DNA of 64,000 nucleotides from Candidatus Hydrogenedentota bacterium (GTDB lineage Bacteria; Hydrogenedentota; Hydrogenedentia; Hydrogenedentales; JAEUWI01), in NCBI GenBank assembly GCA_016182605.1, contig JACPGE010000069.1, positions 62,001 to 126,000 on the forward strand, written 5' to 3'. Below the pieces are notes generated by a model. The model did not search any database, was not told the origin of the DNA, and saw only the letters and a list, made by a program, of their open reading frames with translations. The position numbers and the translations under genes are program-made. Numbering within the stretch: the first letter of the stretch is position 1; the number at the start of each line of letters is the position of its first letter. This document shows positions 51,200-60,784 of the stretch, one piece after another.

Positions 51200-54127
51200 T
51201 CACAGTGCGCTCAGTTCCGCCTCGATCAACGCCCGGCTTTGCGGGTCGCTGCTCACCTTCTCCAGCACAATCCGATACTCGGCCCGAGCCTCCTCCACGA
51301 AGCCAAAATTCTTCAATGACCGCGCGAGCCCCAGCCGCACGTCCAGGCTTTCCGGAAAGAGCGCCAGCGCCTCCCGCAGCTTGCCGATGGCTTCTTCGCC
51401 CCGGTTCATGCGCGCCAGCGTGTCCGCCCAGTGCACCGCGAGCACCGCGCGCTCGCTCTCCGCCGCACAACCGTCAATCTCGCGGAAGCCAGCCTCCGCC
51501 GTGCCCAGTTGGTTCAAGCGCGCGGCAATGATCGCCAGGTTCAACCGGCTGCGGCATAGCATGGCAGCATCGATCCCGCCTGTTTCGCCGATGAGGTCCT
51601 TCAAAAGCTGTGCCGCCCAACTGTACGCTGGCACCGCGTCCATTCCCGTCTCGCTGTTATGCGATCGGATGGCCGCAAGCAATCCGAGCGTGGCATCTTC
51701 TGCCGCGCCGCCGCCATGCGTAAGCAGCGCATGGATCGCGTTCACATGCGAGAGCGCGTGGGCGCCCGTGGCTTCAAGCGATTGGCAACTTGTGACTATA
51801 CTGCCCTTGAGCAGGTCGAGGCGTTCATTGCGGAACGCATACTGGGCAAACTGCGTCCACACCTCGGGCAGCAGCGGCGCATATTGAACTGCCATCTGAA
51901 ACGCATGATCCGCCGCGCCAAAGTTCTTGTCCCCCTTCTCCAAGACTTGGGCAAGCCACAGATGCGCCGTGGCCACGGCGATATGGTCCACCGGTTCCAT
52001 GGCCAGCAGCCGGTCGATCTGTGCGTAAATCGCGCCGCGGGCCCGGTCAAAACGCTGGTGTTCGTAGGCAAATTTCAAGTAGGCCGACCACGCCGCCTGA
52101 TTCGCCGGCTCCACTTGCACCGCGCGCACCCGCATCGCTTCCGCCGCATCCAAATCATGCGACAGTTCCGCATTGCTCGCGATCATCCCGTAGAGTTCGC
52201 CCTGGTTCCGTGCCCCCAGTTCGATCGCTTTGAGAAAATGCTGGTTGGCTTCATGCCGGAACGCCGCCTGCGCCCCCGCGCCCGCGCCCCCGCCCGGCGT
52301 GAGCAAGGCCCCGATCGACGCCGCACGCCCCAGCAGGGTCTCTCCCCGCGCAAACATCGGGCAAATCGCCAACATGTTTCCGGCGTGGCCCTTTGCCTCT
52401 TCCAGCAGCGCCATCCCGCCTCCCGCATCGCCGCCCGTGGAAGCCTGGGCAGCAAGCAACAGTTTCGTATCGGCCAGGTCCAGTTGCGTAAGCATGTAAT
52501 CTGGACACACACGGGCCGCCTCGCTGAAGTGCGTTTGTGCCAGCTCCGGCCGATCCTGTTTCAGCGCAATCAGGCCCATCCAGCGGCTCGGCTGCCAGTT
52601 CCATGGCGCCAGGCGCCGCGCCGCATCGAAATCCGCCAACGCGGCCTCATAGTCCCGCTCCGCATCCGCTGCCTTCCCCGCCTGAATCCAATATTCTCCC
52701 GCAAAGACCCGTGTATTCATCATCAGCATGGCCAGGATCAACACGGCTACTGCGCCTCCGGCGAGGCGCCTGCGAAATGCCGTGCCCTGAATATCCTGCG
52801 TCATGCCACCCTGGCCAAGCCACAGGCCTTCCAGCGCGCCCAGCAACAGAAAAAAAATCGCGGCAGACACCGGCACACGCAGATTGAACCCGAAAAGACC
52901 ATCCGCCGCAAAGGCCGTAAAGATCCCGGCAAGCATATACCCCGTCCGGCGGCGCTGCGCGCTGACCGCGTCATACGCCAGCATGAGGCTGAATCCAATC
53001 GCAAGAAGCAAAATCGAGACATAAAGTCCCGCGGTGGCCATGCCCCCATCGATCGCAAGTTCCAGCAAATCGTTGTGCACATGCGCATTCTGACGGAGTT
53101 CCTCGGCAAACCACTGCTGCTCGAACTCGGTCCAATATTCGGGATAGCCGATCTTGTAGACACCCGGCCCATGACCCAGCAAGGGCGCGTCCAGCAACAT
53201 TGCCGATGCGCTCACATACGACTGATACCGGATCAGCAGCGACACGTCCAGAGGGAACGGCGTCCCCGTGCGCGCATGGGTGTATGCGAGCATCGCCCCT
53301 GCGCCCGCAATGCCCAGGACCACCGCCGCCACCATCGCCGCCACGGCCGCCCGCAGCGATCGCTTGAGAATCCGTTTTGAAAGCCACGCCGTGCCCACGA
53401 GCAGCCCCGCCGCGGCCAATGCCAGCCATCCTGCGCGCTGGCCCGTCTGCGACAAGTGAAAAAGGAAAAGCACCAGGCACGGCACGGAGAACCACCAGCC
53501 CTGGAAGAAGAGGTAGATCGCCGCCACGATTAGCAAGATGAGCGCGTGCGCCGCATAATTGGGGTTGCCATACGTCGCCGGCAGGTTCGTGTACGTGTCC
53601 GACGTGCGATCCGCCCACGGAAGCGGGTCTTCGCCGCTTTTCTGGACAATCGCGTAGACCGCCGCCAAGGCTGCGGCTGCGCAGAGCCACTTGAGCAGCG
53701 ACGTCACCGCCGCCTCGTTCAGGTAGACCTGGCTCGCGAGCACGTAGAGCAGGAACAGGGACAGAAAGCCCATCCACTCCAGCACACTGATCCGGAAATA
53801 GTCCGAGCCCAGGGTCGCCACGGCATAGAAGGCGAAAAACAATACGAACACGTCGAGGAAAATCGCCGGACGGCGGAATCCAACCCGCTGCCAGTAGAGC
53901 GCGCCCACCCAGATTAGCGACAAGAGCCCCGCAGTCCACGCGATCAAGAGCCGTTTAATGTCCCCAGCGGGATCCGGCGTGTAAAAGTACACCGCCAAAA
54001 TCACCATAAAGGCAAATAGGTTCAGACACACCCGCGTCAACTGGGGCAGCCGCTGTTCTGCTTCGTGCAAGATCGTACTCCAAGGACAGGAAATCCCCGA
54101 TTCAGGCTCGTTGCCAATCGCGCCCAT
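51200..54127 (-). CDS. O-antigen ligase-like membrane protein with TPR tail (second copy)
   Basis: 975 residues from ATG 54127, which has AGGGG seven bases before it; the frame is open further up but without a ribosome site. The same design as 42428-45403: membrane helices to about residue 480, a ligase loop with GHGPGVYKIGYPEYW and NAHVHNDLLELAIDGG, then a long TPR region (DYEAALADFDAARRLAPWN, LGTAEAGFREIDGCA). The two proteins are clearly paralogous but diverged. It may ligate a second polymer or glycosylate another target. It is transcribed away from a TPR-anchor gene at 54248, its likely partner. Confidence 0.87.
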   Translation of the reverse strand: MGAIGNEPESGISCPWSTILHEAEQRLPQLTRVCLNLFAFMVILAVYFYTPDPAGDIKRLLIAWTAGLLSLIWVGALYWQRVGFRRPAIFLDVFVLFFAFYAVATLGSDYFRISVLEWMGFLSLFLLYVLASQVYLNEAAVTSLLKWLCAAAALAAVYAIVQKSGEDPLPWADRTSDTYTNLPATYGNPNYAAHALILLIVAAIYLFFQGWWFSVPCLVLFLFHLSQTGQRAGWLALAAAGLLVGTAWLSKRILKRSLRAAVAAMVAAVVLGIAGAGAMLAYTHARTGTPFPLDVSLLIRYQSYVSASAMLLDAPLLGHGPGVYKIGYPEYWTEFEQQWFAEELRQNAHVHNDLLELAIDGGMATAGLYVSILLLAIGFSLMLAYDAVSAQRRRTGYMLAGIFTAFAADGLFGFNLRVPVSAAIFFLLLGALEGLWLGQGGMTQDIQGTAFRRRLAGGAVAVLILAMLMMNTRVFAGEYWIQAGKAADAERDYEAALADFDAARRLAPWNWQPSRWMGLIALKQDRPELAQTHFSEAARVCPDYMLTQLDLADTKLLLAAQASTGGDAGGGMALLEEAKGHAGNMLAICPMFARGETLLGRAASIGALLTPGGGAGAGAQAAFRHEANQHFLKAIELGARNQGELYGMIASNAELSHDLDAAEAMRVRAVQVEPANQAAWSAYLKFAYEHQRFDRARGAIYAQIDRLLAMEPVDHIAVATAHLWLAQVLEKGDKNFGAADHAFQMAVQYAPLLPEVWTQFAQYAFRNERLDLLKGSIVTSCQSLEATGAHALSHVNAIHALLTHGGGAAEDATLGLLAAIRSHNSETGMDAVPAYSWAAQLLKDLIGETGGIDAAMLCRSRLNLAIIAARLNQLGTAEAGFREIDGCAAESERAVLAVHWADTLARMNRGEEAIGKLREALALFPESLDVRLGLARSLKNFGFVEEARAEYRIVLEKVSSDPQSRALIEAELSAL

Positions 54128-54194
54128 GCTAGCACCCCTGCGGACGGCAGCGCAAAAGCAGGGGGCCGGGCACTCGTGCACGGCGTGTGTATTC

Positions 54195-54203
54195 TGCTAC
54201 AAT
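54195..54203 (+). promoter_or_regulatory. Extended -10 promoter of the second TPR-anchor gene
   Basis: TGCTACAAT has the TG extension and a -10 TACAAT. The start of transcription would lie near 54210, about 38 bases before ATG 54248. No -35 is evident. Confidence 0.4.
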
Positions 54204-54247
54204 TGACACGCAACGCTCCCCGCCGCCAATCAGGATGAGATCGCCGC

Positions 54248-54991
54248 ATGTCCGACAACATTGCCACACCGCCCGCAACGGTTTTGCCCAAGTCCGCTTA
54301 CGAGACCTTCCTCGTACTTTGTGGCGCCGCCTTCCTCCTCGTGGCCGCCGTCATCTTCGCCTATGGCCGCTACGGCAGCGTCCTGGCCGATGGGCTCGAT
54401 GAAGCCTGCGCCGAGGCCGCCTTCCTCTCCGGGCAGCGCCTTGAAGCCTTGGGAAACAACGATCAGGCGATCCGCCGCTACCGCCAGGCTCTCGAAGGCC
54501 GCTTCTCCGATCCGGAGCGCCGCCACATGTGCGGGCGCGCCATCGGCGACCTGCTCGTCCGCGAAAACCGTTTCACAGAGGCTGTGGAAGCCTATACCCA
54601 GCTCCCTGTCGAAGCCTTTTCAGCCGCCGGCGCCTACACAGGCTACGTCACGGCGCTCTGGCGCGAGGGGCGTTTCACCGAAGCCGGGCAACTGGGCAAT
54701 ACTTGGCTGAAAAAAGCCCAGGAGGCGCAAGATACTACCCAGCAGGCTTGGGCCTGTGACGCTCTCATGCGGATTTGTGAGCAGACCGGACGCCTCGAAG
54801 AGGCGCTTGCCCACGGCATGCGCGCCGTGGAACTCCAGCCGGCAAGCAGTGTCCGTCTTGACTTGGCGCGTCTCTTTCAGCGCTTGGGCCGCAGCCAGGA
54901 AGCCCGCGAGCAGGTCGAGCAACTGCTCTCTGTGTCCCAAGACACCCAAATCCTTGATGCCGCCCGGAAGCTGCTCCCCACCATCTCCTGA
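54248..54991 (+). CDS. TPR protein with one membrane anchor (second copy)
   Basis: 247 residues. One membrane helix (FLVLCGAAFLLVAAVIFAYG) then TPR-like repeats (GNNDQAIRRYRQALEG, ENRFTEAVEAYTQLP, GRLEEALAHGMRAVELQP). It matches the product of 45400-46137 in size, layout and the TWL.KA.EA...QQ motif, so the ligase-TPR plus TPR-anchor pair exists twice in this window. Here the pair is divergent rather than co-directional. It is the last gene before the 608-base leader of the complex III operon and has no obvious terminator of its own. Confidence 0.83.
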   Translation: MSDNIATPPATVLPKSAYETFLVLCGAAFLLVAAVIFAYGRYGSVLADGLDEACAEAAFLSGQRLEALGNNDQAIRRYRQALEGRFSDPERRHMCGRAIGDLLVRENRFTEAVEAYTQLPVEAFSAAGAYTGYVTALWREGRFTEAGQLGNTWLKKAQEAQDTTQQAWACDALMRICEQTGRLEEALAHGMRAVELQPASSVRLDLARLFQRLGRSQEAREQVEQLLSVSQDTQILDAARKLLPTIS

Positions 54992-55061
54992 GGGGCCCCT
55001 TGCGCGGGCCGCGGCAGCTTTGCCAGCACAGCCCGGCAAGATACCCCCCTATTCGGCATTT

Positions 55062-55070
55062 TGTTATAAT
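55062..55070 (+). promoter_or_regulatory. Extended -10 promoter, distal candidate for actA
   Basis: TGTTATAAT combines a TG extension with a perfect TATAAT (55065-55070). If used, the leader would be about 520 bases long. Confidence 0.45.
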
Positions 55071-55388
55071 GAGTATAGGAAAAACTAGATATATACCATC
55101 GAATGTGCGCGGCTCCTCCCGCCCCTGTGTTTACAGGGCAATGCTGGGGAAATGCGCCACAAACAATCCCGTGACGCTTTCTATTCCCGCCCCCCCGCCC
55201 CCGCAGTGGACGCCGCCTACGGTCCCGTACCCGGATTTTTCCGCGCACCAACAGCACAATCTTGAACTGACCCTCGTTTCTGTGGATAATACTGCCGTTC
55301 CAGCCCAAACATGTTGGGTGTACGTCGAATACGACCCCCCTTCGGGAGGGGAACGATGCAGAGCAGTGTCTGCTGCCAGGAATCGGGG

Positions 55389-55418
55389 TTGTATAACGAA
55401 CGGTAGGTATTGTATACT
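55389..55418 (+). promoter_or_regulatory. Proximal promoter candidate for actA
   Basis: TTGTAT (55389-55394) and TATACT (55413-55418) are 18 bases apart. A leader of about 175 bases would follow. TTGTATA occurs twice in this stretch (55389 and 55410), so the site may also be an operator. Confidence 0.4.
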
Positions 55419-55599
55419 CGCCCGGCCATGCGGTCCTCCATACCGAAGGTACGTGCAAGACTAACGCTTTTTCATTCATTGTGGTAGTGCTTTGCGGCCC
55501 AAACCCTCATCGCGAGGCCCCTTTTTTCCGCAGAGGCGGAGCGGGTGCCTGCAAATGCCGGATGGGGTGAAATCCGTCGCAGCGAGAAGGAACCAACCA

Positions 55600-56256
55600 G
55601 TGGCTCAAGTGTTTCCGCGTAGCGCGAATGTGCTGGTCCGCGCAGGTATCGCCAGCAGCGTGCTTTTGGTGAGCGTGCTCACCCTCGTTGCCGCGGGGAT
55701 GTACCAATCCCCGTTGGTGAACAGCATGAAGATCGCCAAGGCCCAGCCCATTCCGTTTTCCCACCAGCGCCACGTTGGCGGCAACGGCATGGATTGCCGC
55801 TATTGCCATACTTCGGTGGACAGCAGCAATTTTGCCGGCGTCCCCCCCACCGAAACCTGCATGACCTGCCACTCCCAGATCCTCACCGATGCACCGATGC
55901 TGCAGCCGGTGCATGAAAGCTGGAAGAACGGCACTCCGATCGAATGGACCCGGATCTACGATCTGCCCGATTTCGTTTACTTCGACCACAGCGTACACAT
56001 TGCCAAGGGCGTGGGCTGCACGACCTGCCACGGCGCCATCGACCAGATGCGCCTCACCCACAAGGCCACCAATCTTTACATGGGCTGGTGTCTTCAGTGC
56101 CACCGCGCCCCCGAGAAATTCTTGCGCCCCCAAGACAAGGTCTTCGATGTGGAGTGGAAAGCGCCCAGGAACCAGATTGAAGAGGGGCTGCGTCTCGTCA
56201 AGGAAAACAATGTCAATGTCGGGCAGTTGACCAACTGCTCCATTTGTCACCGATAA
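55600..56256 (+). CDS. actA: Alternative complex III subunit ActA, pentahaem cytochrome c
   Basis: 218 residues from GTG 55600, chosen because AGAAGGA sits eight bases before it and the protein then begins just ahead of its membrane anchor (RAGIASSVLLVSVLTLVAAG). Five CXXCH haem sites are present: CRYCH, CMTCH, CTTCH, CLQCH and CSICH. An ATG at codon -15 is the alternative start but has no ribosome site. ActA relays electrons in the periplasm from the ActB/ActC/ActF quinol oxidase core toward ActE and the terminal oxidase. It opens the operon; the next gene starts 13 bases later with GGAAGAG. Confidence 0.92.
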   Translation: MAQVFPRSANVLVRAGIASSVLLVSVLTLVAAGMYQSPLVNSMKIAKAQPIPFSHQRHVGGNGMDCRYCHTSVDSSNFAGVPPTETCMTCHSQILTDAPMLQPVHESWKNGTPIEWTRIYDLPDFVYFDHSVHIAKGVGCTTCHGAIDQMRLTHKATNLYMGWCLQCHRAPEKFLRPQDKVFDVEWKAPRNQIEEGLRLVKENNVNVGQLTNCSICHR

Positions 56257-56269
56257 CGCGGGAAGAGCC

Positions 56270-59200
56270 ATGAGCCCGGAAGCTACCTCAACGACGAAAA
56301 TCGAAACAACGGTGGAACTGCCTGTGTCCAGTGATTCGATCATGACAAAGAAGGGCCCGCAATACTGGCGGAGTCTCGATGAACTCCTCGGGAAACAGGA
56401 GATCGACGCCCTCGTGCACCGGGAATTCCCCGCACAGGTCTCGGATGTTCTCGATCCTGTCGGCCGCCGCAACTTCCTCAAGGTCATGGGCGCCTCCATG
56501 ATGCTTGCCGGTCTCTCCAGTTGCGCCCGCCAGCCCGACGAAAAAATTGTGCCCTACATCAAGCCGCCCGAATACGCCGTGCCCGGAAAGGCCAATTACT
56601 ACGCGACCGCCGTTGCCGAAAACGGCTATGGCATGGGTGTCGTGGCCACCAGCTTTGAAGGCCGGCCAACCAAATATGAAGGCCTCCGGGAACACCCCGC
56701 TTCACTCGGCGCGACCAACGCCACCACCCAGGCCGCCATACTCGACATGTACGACCCCGACCGTCTCGACACCGTCTTGAACGAGGGCGACATCAGCACG
56801 TGGAAAAGCTTCATTACCGCCGTTGCCAAAGGGCTTAACGGTATCGACACCAAGGGAGGCGCTGGACTGCGCATCCTCTCCGGCACGGTCACCTCGCCCA
56901 CCTTTGGCTGGCAGTTCCAACGCCTTCAGGCGCTCTACCCCGAAGCGCGCTGGCATCAATTCACCCCGTTGAACAAAGACAATGTGAAGGCCGGCGCGGA
57001 ACTCGCCTTTGGACGCATCGTCGACCAGGTTATCGATTTCACCCAGGCGGCCGTCGTGCTCTCCCTCGATTCCAATTTCCTGCACGAAGGCCCCGCCGCC
57101 GTGCGCTACGCCCGCGACTACGCCCTCAGCCGCGACTTCGAAAACAACGGCGGCCGCATGAGCCGGCTCTACGCACTGGAATCCAGCCCGACCGGCACCG
57201 GCGCGCAGGCGGACCACCGCGTCACCGTGCGCTACCCTGGCGTCGAAACCTTCGCGCGCACCGTCGCCGCACGGCTTGGCATTGCAGGATGCGAAGCCGC
57301 CGCCGGCGCGGTCACGGGCGTCTCCGATGCCTGGCTGAATGCCGTTGTCGAAGACCTCCAGGCAAACCGGGGCAAGGCCATCGTGGTTGCCGGCCCCCAG
57401 CAGCCCGCCGCGGTTCACGCCCTGGCTCATGCCATCAACGCGCAGACCGGCGCCGTGGAAGCCGGAACCATCTCCTACATCGAGCCCGTGGAAGTGCAGC
57501 CCACCCTGCACGGAGCCTCACTGGCGTCCCTCGTGGCCGATATGAACTCGGGCGCCGTTCAGATCCTCGTCATTCTCGGCGGGAATCCCGTCTATGACAC
57601 CCCGGCCGACATCAACTTCGCAGACGCCATGACGAAAGTCGCGCTTTGTGCGCACCTTACGTCCGCGCGCAACGAAACGACCCGCCTTTGCCACTGGGCC
57701 GTCCCTCAAAATCACAGTTTGGAATGCTGGAGCGATATCCGCGCCTACGATGGCACCACTTCGCTCATTCAGCCCCTCATCCTGCCCCTTTATGCGGGCA
57801 AGTCAGCCCATGACGTGCTCAATGTGCTCCTGGGCGAAGACGAAATCGACGATCTAAACACCGTTCAGGCGGCCTGGATGGCCAAGCGCGGCGCGGAAGG
57901 CTTCCCCGCTTTCTGGAAACAAGCCCTCGCAACCGGCATCATCACGGGAACGGCCTCCCCCAAGGCAACCGTGCAGCACAAGCTCCAGTTCCCGGCCCAT
58001 GTGCCCGTGGAAAAGCCTGCGGGGCTGGATATCGTTTTCCTCCCCGATCCCACTATCGGCGACGGCGCACGCGCCAACAACGCCTGGTTGCAGGAACTGC
58101 CCAAGCCTCTCACCAACCTCACCTGGGACAACGCGGTGCACATCAACCCCCGCACGGCCCGCACCCTGCACCTGCAGCATGAAGACGAAGTCATCGTCGA
58201 GTTCGGCGGCAAGGAAGTGAAAGCCGCGGTTATGATGCAGTTTGGCCACCCGCAAAACGCGATCACCGTGCATCTGGGCTACGGCCGTACACACTGCGGC
58301 GCCGTCGGCGCCGGGCTCGGCTTCAACGCCTACGCCCTGCAGCAGTCGGCCTCGCCCTGGTTTGGCACCAACGCCAGTCTGCGCAAAACCGGCAATACCT
58401 ATGTGCTCGCGCGCACGGAAGAGCACTACAACATCGAGCAAAGCCAAATCGAGCAGGGCAGGAAGGCGGCCGACCGCCACCTCGTCCGCGAAGCCGCCCT
58501 CGATCATTTCAAGGAACACCCCGATTTCGCCCAGCACGTGGCGCACGAACCCTCCGAAGACTTCACGCTCTATGACCCGGCCGAAAAGAAGTACGACGGC
58601 TACAACTGGGGCATGAGCATCGATCTGAACAAGTGCACCGGCTGCGGCGTTTGCGTCGTTGCCTGCCAGTCGGAAAATAACACTGCCGTCGTCGGCAAGG
58701 ACCAGGTGCTCCTCGGCCGCGAAATGCAATGGATCCGTGTCGACCGCTACTACCGCGCGGGCGATGACGGCACCTTCGATGGCGATGTCGCCGCCGTGCA
58801 CCAGCCGGTGCCCTGCATGCAGTGCGAGAACGCGCCCTGCGAACCCGTCTGCCCCGTGGGCGCCACCATGCACAGCGAGGAAGGCCTCAACGACATGGTC
58901 TACAACCGCTGCGTCGGCACCCGCTATTGCGCGAACAACTGCCCCTACAAGGTGCGCCGCTTCAACTTCTTCAAATATTCCGATCACGGCGCCGAGCAGC
59001 TCAAGATGATGCGCAACCCGAACGTGACCGTCCGCAGCCGCGGCGTCATGGAAAAGTGCACCTACTGCGTGCAGCGCATCAACATCGCGCGTATTGACGC
59101 GAAGCGCGAAGGCCGCGACGTGCGCGAAGGCGAAATCGTAACCGCGTGCCAGGCCGCATGCCCCTCCACTGCCATTGTCTTCGGCAACATCGCCGACCCG

Positions 59201-59368
59201 AACAGCGCCGTGGCCAGGCAGAAGGCCAGCAAGCGCAACTACGGATTAATCGCCGATGTCGGTACGCGCCCGCGGACCACTTATCTGGCGAAGCTGAATA
59301 ACCCCTCTCCGGCCCTGCAAACGGCCCATAGCGGCGCAGCCGATAACTCTCATCAATCGGAGCACTAA
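56270..59368 (+). CDS. actB: Alternative complex III subunit ActB, iron-sulfur and molybdopterin-oxidoreductase-like
   Basis: 1032 residues, a natural fusion. After an extended N-terminus (YWRSLDELLGKQEIDALVHR) comes the variant Tat signal GRRNFLKVMGASMMLAGLSSC, which ends in a lipobox-like LSSC. A molybdopterin-oxidoreductase-like domain follows (about 90-740); in known complexes it holds no cofactor. The C-terminal ferredoxin-like domain has CTGCGVCVVACQ, CMQCENAPCEPVCPVG, CVGTRYCANNCPY and CTYCVQRIN with CQAACP, enough cysteines for three or four clusters. It passes electrons from quinol to ActA in the periplasm. It has the order and length expected of the family. Confidence 0.94.
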   Translation: MSPEATSTTKIETTVELPVSSDSIMTKKGPQYWRSLDELLGKQEIDALVHREFPAQVSDVLDPVGRRNFLKVMGASMMLAGLSSCARQPDEKIVPYIKPPEYAVPGKANYYATAVAENGYGMGVVATSFEGRPTKYEGLREHPASLGATNATTQAAILDMYDPDRLDTVLNEGDISTWKSFITAVAKGLNGIDTKGGAGLRILSGTVTSPTFGWQFQRLQALYPEARWHQFTPLNKDNVKAGAELAFGRIVDQVIDFTQAAVVLSLDSNFLHEGPAAVRYARDYALSRDFENNGGRMSRLYALESSPTGTGAQADHRVTVRYPGVETFARTVAARLGIAGCEAAAGAVTGVSDAWLNAVVEDLQANRGKAIVVAGPQQPAAVHALAHAINAQTGAVEAGTISYIEPVEVQPTLHGASLASLVADMNSGAVQILVILGGNPVYDTPADINFADAMTKVALCAHLTSARNETTRLCHWAVPQNHSLECWSDIRAYDGTTSLIQPLILPLYAGKSAHDVLNVLLGEDEIDDLNTVQAAWMAKRGAEGFPAFWKQALATGIITGTASPKATVQHKLQFPAHVPVEKPAGLDIVFLPDPTIGDGARANNAWLQELPKPLTNLTWDNAVHINPRTARTLHLQHEDEVIVEFGGKEVKAAVMMQFGHPQNAITVHLGYGRTHCGAVGAGLGFNAYALQQSASPWFGTNASLRKTGNTYVLARTEEHYNIEQSQIEQGRKAADRHLVREAALDHFKEHPDFAQHVAHEPSEDFTLYDPAEKKYDGYNWGMSIDLNKCTGCGVCVVACQSENNTAVVGKDQVLLGREMQWIRVDRYYRAGDDGTFDGDVAAVHQPVPCMQCENAPCEPVCPVGATMHSEEGLNDMVYNRCVGTRYCANNCPYKVRRFNFFKYSDHGAEQLKMMRNPNVTVRSRGVMEKCTYCVQRINIARIDAKREGRDVREGEIVTACQAACPSTAIVFGNIADPNSAVARQKASKRNYGLIADVGTRPRTTYLAKLNNPSPALQTAHSGAADNSHQSEH

Positions 59369-59376
59369 GCCAGACC

Positions 59377-60765
59377 ATGGAAGCACGCATTAAAACAGTC
59401 CCGCCGGTTCTCAAGGCGGTGGCCCCCCTGATGGAAGACGGCCACAGCCACGAATCCATCTCCCGCGCGGTGAGCGATGTCGTTCTGGAAATGCCCATGC
59501 CCCGCCCGTGGTATGCCACGATCAGCGTCGGCCTCATCCTCCTCTCCATCCTCGGCATCAGCACCGCCATCCTCTTCTGGGAAGGCCTCGGACTTTGGGG
59601 CATCAACAACCCCGTCGGATGGGGCTTTGCCATCGTCAACCTCGTCTGGTGGATCGGGATCGGCCACGCGGGCACCCTCATCTCCGCCATCCTCCTCCTC
59701 TTCAACCAGGACTGGCGCACCGCCATCAACCGCTTCGCAGAAGCCATGACCCTCTTCGCCGTCATGTGCGCGGGCATTTTCCCGCTCCTCCACGTCGGCC
59801 GCCCCTGGGCTATCTTCTTCATCCTGCCCTACCCCAACACCATGGCCCTCTGGCCCCAGTTCCGCAGCCCGCTGCTGTGGGACGTCTTCGCCATCTCCAC
59901 CTACTTCACCGTCTCCCTCCTCTTCTGGTACACGGGTCTCATCCCCGATTTGGCCACCCTGCGCGACCGCATGCCCAAGGGCATCGCACGCTCCATCTAC
60001 GGCTTCTTCGCCCTCGGCTGGCGCGGCTCCGCACGGCACTGGTTCCGCTACGAAATGGCCTACATCCTCCTCGGCGGCATGTCGGCGCCGCTCGTCGTCT
60101 CCGTGCACACCATCGTGTCCTTCGACTTCGCGGTCTCCGTCATCCCCGGCTGGCACACCACCATCTTCCCGCCCTACTTCGTCGCGGGCGCCATCTACTC
60201 CGGCTTCGCCATGGTGCTTACCATCATGATCCCGGCCCGCGAATGGTTCGGCATGAAGGACTTCATTACCCTGCGCCACCTCGACAACATGGCCAAGGTC
60301 ATGCTCGCCACCGGTCTCGTCGTCTGCTACGGCTACGGCTGCGAACTCTTCTTCGCCTGGTACAGCGGCAGCGACTACGAACGCACCATGATGTGGTATC
60401 GCGGATTCGAAAGCCCCTTCGCCTGGGTCTACCTCTGCCTGCTCCTCTGCAACCTCGTCACCCCGCAGTTCCTGTGGATCAAATGGATGCGCATCACACC
60501 CATCCCCCTGTTCATCATCAGCATCATCGTGAATATCGGCATGTGGCTCGAGCGCTTCGTCATCGTCGTGACCAGCCTGCGCCGCGACTACCTGCCTTCG
60601 TCCTGGGGAACCTACACGCCCACCATCTTCGACTGGGCCGCATACATCGGTTCCATCGGACTCTTCCTCACCATGATGTGTCTCTTCGTCAAGTTTCTCC
60701 CCATGATCAGTATCTTCGAACTTCGTTTGCAGCACCACCTCATGAAGCGTGGCGAGATTCGTTAA
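59377..60765 (+). CDS. actC: Alternative complex III subunit ActC, NrfD-like membrane protein
   Basis: 462 residues with about ten membrane helices (for example ISVGLILLSILGISTAILFW, VMCAGIFPLLHVGRPW and VSLLFWYTGLIPDL). This is the NrfD/PsrC family, which binds quinol at its periplasmic side. The HVGRPW and RYEMAYILLGG segments carry residues placed as in other ActC proteins. The subunit pairs with ActF to form the membrane core of complex III. It starts eight bases after ActB. Confidence 0.93.
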   Translation: MEARIKTVPPVLKAVAPLMEDGHSHESISRAVSDVVLEMPMPRPWYATISVGLILLSILGISTAILFWEGLGLWGINNPVGWGFAIVNLVWWIGIGHAGTLISAILLLFNQDWRTAINRFAEAMTLFAVMCAGIFPLLHVGRPWAIFFILPYPNTMALWPQFRSPLLWDVFAISTYFTVSLLFWYTGLIPDLATLRDRMPKGIARSIYGFFALGWRGSARHWFRYEMAYILLGGMSAPLVVSVHTIVSFDFAVSVIPGWHTTIFPPYFVAGAIYSGFAMVLTIMIPAREWFGMKDFITLRHLDNMAKVMLATGLVVCYGYGCELFFAWYSGSDYERTMMWYRGFESPFAWVYLCLLLCNLVTPQFLWIKWMRITPIPLFIISIIVNIGMWLERFVIVVTSLRRDYLPSSWGTYTPTIFDWAAYIGSIGLFLTMMCLFVKFLPMISIFELRLQHHLMKRGEIR

Positions 60766-60784
60766 CCAGTAGGATTTGGACAGC

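Larger units (their letters stand above)
54992..55599 (+). other. Long leader region of the alternative complex III operon
   Basis: 608 bases with no supported gene on either strand; frames present lack ribosome sites and family features. The region holds two promoter candidates (55062-55070 and 55389-55418), a CCCTGT/ACAGGG hairpin with GTTT loop (55124-55139), and a C-rich hairpin with TTCG loop (55335-55351). This is unusually long for a structural operon and suggests leader-based control, though no known riboswitch was recognised. Confidence 0.6.

Noticed and set aside
55000-55464. 154-codon open frame in the complex III leader
   Set aside because: No ribosome site, no domain, proline/cysteine-rich composition unlike the neighbours, and it spans hairpins and promoter candidates.
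55482-55496. TGGTAGTGCTTTGC before actA as a sigma-54 promoter
   Set aside because: GG and GC are nine bases apart and the -24 box lacks C; spacing is wrong.
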